Source: Glandiceps talaboti
Lineage: Eukaryota > Hemichordata > Enteropneusta > Spengelidae
Assembly (NCBI RefSeq): GCF_964340395.1
Contig: NC_135569.1
Span: 17,584,257-17,648,256, forward strand
Reading direction: 5' to 3'
DNA length: 64,000 nucleotides
The notes below the pieces were generated by a model. The model was not told where the DNA came from. It made no database searches and saw only the letters and a list, made by a program, of their open reading frames with translations. Below, piece by piece: positions 62,253-64,000 of the stretch; the stretch's first letter is position 1, and each line of letters starts with the position of its first letter. The position numbers and the translations under genes are program-made.

Positions 62253-62360
62253 ATTTCAACTGATCATTAACCTTTGACCCTTCAACTCATTGATCTGTTA
62301 GCTGTAGTTTTTGTTTACCAATCGAAAACAAAAGATGCAATATAAATTTGTAGAACTCAC

Positions 62361-62413
62361 CTTCTCCATTTGTATATACAGTACTTGTATCTCTCAATTC
62401 ATAACCTTTGCGT
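62361..62413 (-). CDS. Eph: Eph receptor exon A: membrane-proximal juxtamembrane segment
   Basis: A 53-nt exon entered with one base completing a codon and left in phase 1. The acceptor reads TTGACAG and the donor GGTGAGT. It encodes 17 complete residues, basic at the start (RKGYEL) and ending VYTNGE, with two tyrosines. In Eph receptors this position lies just inside the membrane, between the transmembrane helix and the conserved juxtamembrane tyrosine motif. The stretch is poorly conserved in the family, so the call rests mainly on splice signals, phase compatibility with exon B and position. The preceding exon, expected to carry the transmembrane helix, was not found between 62414 and 64000. 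Confidence 0.75.
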
Positions 62414-64000
62414 CTGTCAAGAAAATATAATATAATGAGAAATTGTTTACATAAATGTTATTATGACAGACTCTTTGTATAAGACAACACATTACCATGA
62501 TGTCATAGCAGACTATTAAAGTAGCATATAGGCTTCATTATTATGAACACTTCATTATATGATTTCTTTAAATGTCATCTAACAAGCTGATGTTGCAATG
62601 TCCATATGTTATTTTAGTCTGTGACAGAATTTTGACAATATGGACTTGATTGTAGAGACTTTAATGGTAACCAACATCATAAAGTTGCAACCATATTTTA
62701 CATTCCATAGATTCACTGACATATGATGTATTTAATGAGCTGTATACATCATCTTTAGCTGTAGCACTCACTGAAAATATTCAGAGCAGCTCTAATTAGC
62801 TCCTTCTGACTTCAATTTACCAGACAGCTTCACAAGTCCAGCCAGTCAGCTGTGATACAGTCCTCTCAGCAAACTTGTAAAATAAGAATTTATCTCTAAC
62901 ATTATCTGTCGCCAGTGGTCTCTGAGACTCACACAAAGTTTGGAAGTTTGACTGTAATCTTTGTAAATATTCAACAAGTCTACTTGAATGGGCTAGATGA
63001 GTTATTGCTTGTAACTTTTCCAAGTTTACAAACTAATCAAGGACTTGTTCAAATAGTGTCATCTAAATACTGACTTGAAATCATCAGTGTTGTGTCCTCC
63101 CAGTTGAAGGCACACTTGACAAGTCATCAGTCAGTTGAAGGCACACTTGACAAGCCTTCATAGAAGACAATTAAGTCACCCTCAAATATTTCACTTTTGT
63201 GGGAATAACAGATGAAATTCATTAAAAGTTTTGAATGGTTATGGTCAAATATAAAGCTTAAAAAGGCCACATCATATATAATATGAACATATAACTGAAT
63301 TATGTGCCTGTGTCTTTTTTGTTCTTGAACTACTGTACAAATGATGCAATTTGATACCATCATTCAGAAAGAAGTGATTTACATATCAATGTGACACAAG
63401 TTAGTATGTTCCTTGTTCTCTAACACTTTTCAACATGTGTGTATTTTCCTTGTCGTTTATACCTGTGCCTACTATATCATAAGAAAAGCTACAGTATAGT
63501 AGGTTCAACTCTATGATGAAAACCTTCCCACTCATGGTACATCTATTTTACATAAGACAAACATTTTAGATGGGCATTTCAAGTGAAATATCCCCTACCA
63601 GTACTGTTCCTTGTGGTATCATTTCTATGCTTATGAAACACTTCAACAGGAAATGAAAACATTTCAAACTGAATAGCCTAAACACAAGTTGTAGTCAGGT
63701 TTTCAGCTGTTTCTAATGTAACCATTTATGTCAATGTAATGTCAACCATCAATAACCTATACCATTTCAACAGCACTTTATCTATTTTATCTTTTCTTAC
63801 AAATAACATCTGTCATTTGAGTAGTAATCCCTTCAAAACAGAGTATCTTTTACAGACAAAGTTGACTTGAATATAATTCATTAATCCAAAGTGTAAACGA
63901 ATGAAAAGTTGACACATTTTATTAAATTTGTACAAAGGATCACACAAACACTGTATTATCAACATTGATTCTGTACAGATACTAGGTACATGTATTAAAT
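62414..64000. other. Intron upstream of exon A (partial)
   Basis: No exon was recognised. A 68-codon minus-strand frame at 62817-63023 has no similarity I know. I looked for a hydrophobic helix followed by basic residues, as expected for the Eph transmembrane exon, and did not find one. A short direct repeat (CAGTTGAAGGCACACTTGAC) occurs near 63100 and 63132. Confidence 0.5.

Larger units (their letters stand above)
58644..62360 (-). other. Intron A/B of Eph gene
   Basis: A 3717-bp GT-AG intron. It holds a hAT-like element (61623-62252) inside a zone rich in TTGACC/TTTGACCC words (61340-61560 and 62265-62285), three copies of a roughly 33-bp unit at 60375-60475, two of a roughly 60-bp unit at 61009-61100, and a short GTTGTGCTGCAGTGG duplication near 59087-59115. 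The rest is AT-rich sequence without recognisable genes. Confidence 0.7.

Noticed and set aside
62817-63023. 68-codon minus-strand frame upstream of exon A as a possible Eph exon
   Set aside because: No hydrophobic segment or fibronectin pattern, and no similarity to Eph.

Overview
This window is eukaryotic, AT-rich and almost certainly from an invertebrate animal. It holds the 3' half of one protein-coding gene, an Eph-family receptor tyrosine kinase, on the minus strand. Eight coding exons between 62413 and 7892 splice with canonical GT-AG borders and compatible phases. They give an uninterrupted cytoplasmic region: juxtamembrane segment, tyrosine kinase domain, SAM domain and a hydrophobic C-terminus of the PDZ-ligand type. 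Transmembrane and ectodomain exons must lie beyond 64000. Kinase and SAM sequences read as more EphB-like than EphA-like. The species cannot be fixed from sequence alone. Pearl/Helitron-like repeats with tandem cores and microsatellite tails suggest a marine invertebrate (mollusc or non-vertebrate deuterostome); this is an inference.

Only about 1.25 kb is coding. The introns are inflated by at least fifteen separate minisatellite arrays (unit lengths 14, 17, 19, 24, 27, 28, 30, 31, 31, 34, 43, 51, 54, 55 and 55 bp). Together they occupy about 23 kb, over a third of the window, and several abut with no spacer. The G/H intron (8163-17361) holds the 14-, 17- and 30-bp arrays. The F/G intron (17550-31037) holds the 55-, 28- and 54-bp arrays end to end. 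The 21.6-kb D/E intron (31633-53268) holds the 51-, 31-, 19-, 27-, 34-, 31-, 43- and 24-bp arrays. Exons E and F sit only 244 bp apart between these masses. Several arrays show larger repeats of multi-unit blocks.

Around the arrays are old mobile elements. Four dispersed families share one architecture: a core, usually of tandem 110-151-bp units, then a microsatellite tail, then a terminal hairpin. There are two hAT-like non-autonomous elements (43691-44299, with a 5-bp target duplication; and 61623-62252), a foldback element (32047-32188), and a decayed Penelope-like retroelement (RT and GIY-YIG fragments, 2455-3835) downstream of the gene. The region 1-7891 carries no other recognisable gene.

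I found no operon-like or clearly novel multi-gene system. The most interesting points are an isoleucine at the kinase gatekeeper position, the extreme satellite load and higher-order structure of the introns, the shared tandem-core/microsatellite/hairpin element design, and a hAT-like insertion exactly at the boundary of two arrays.
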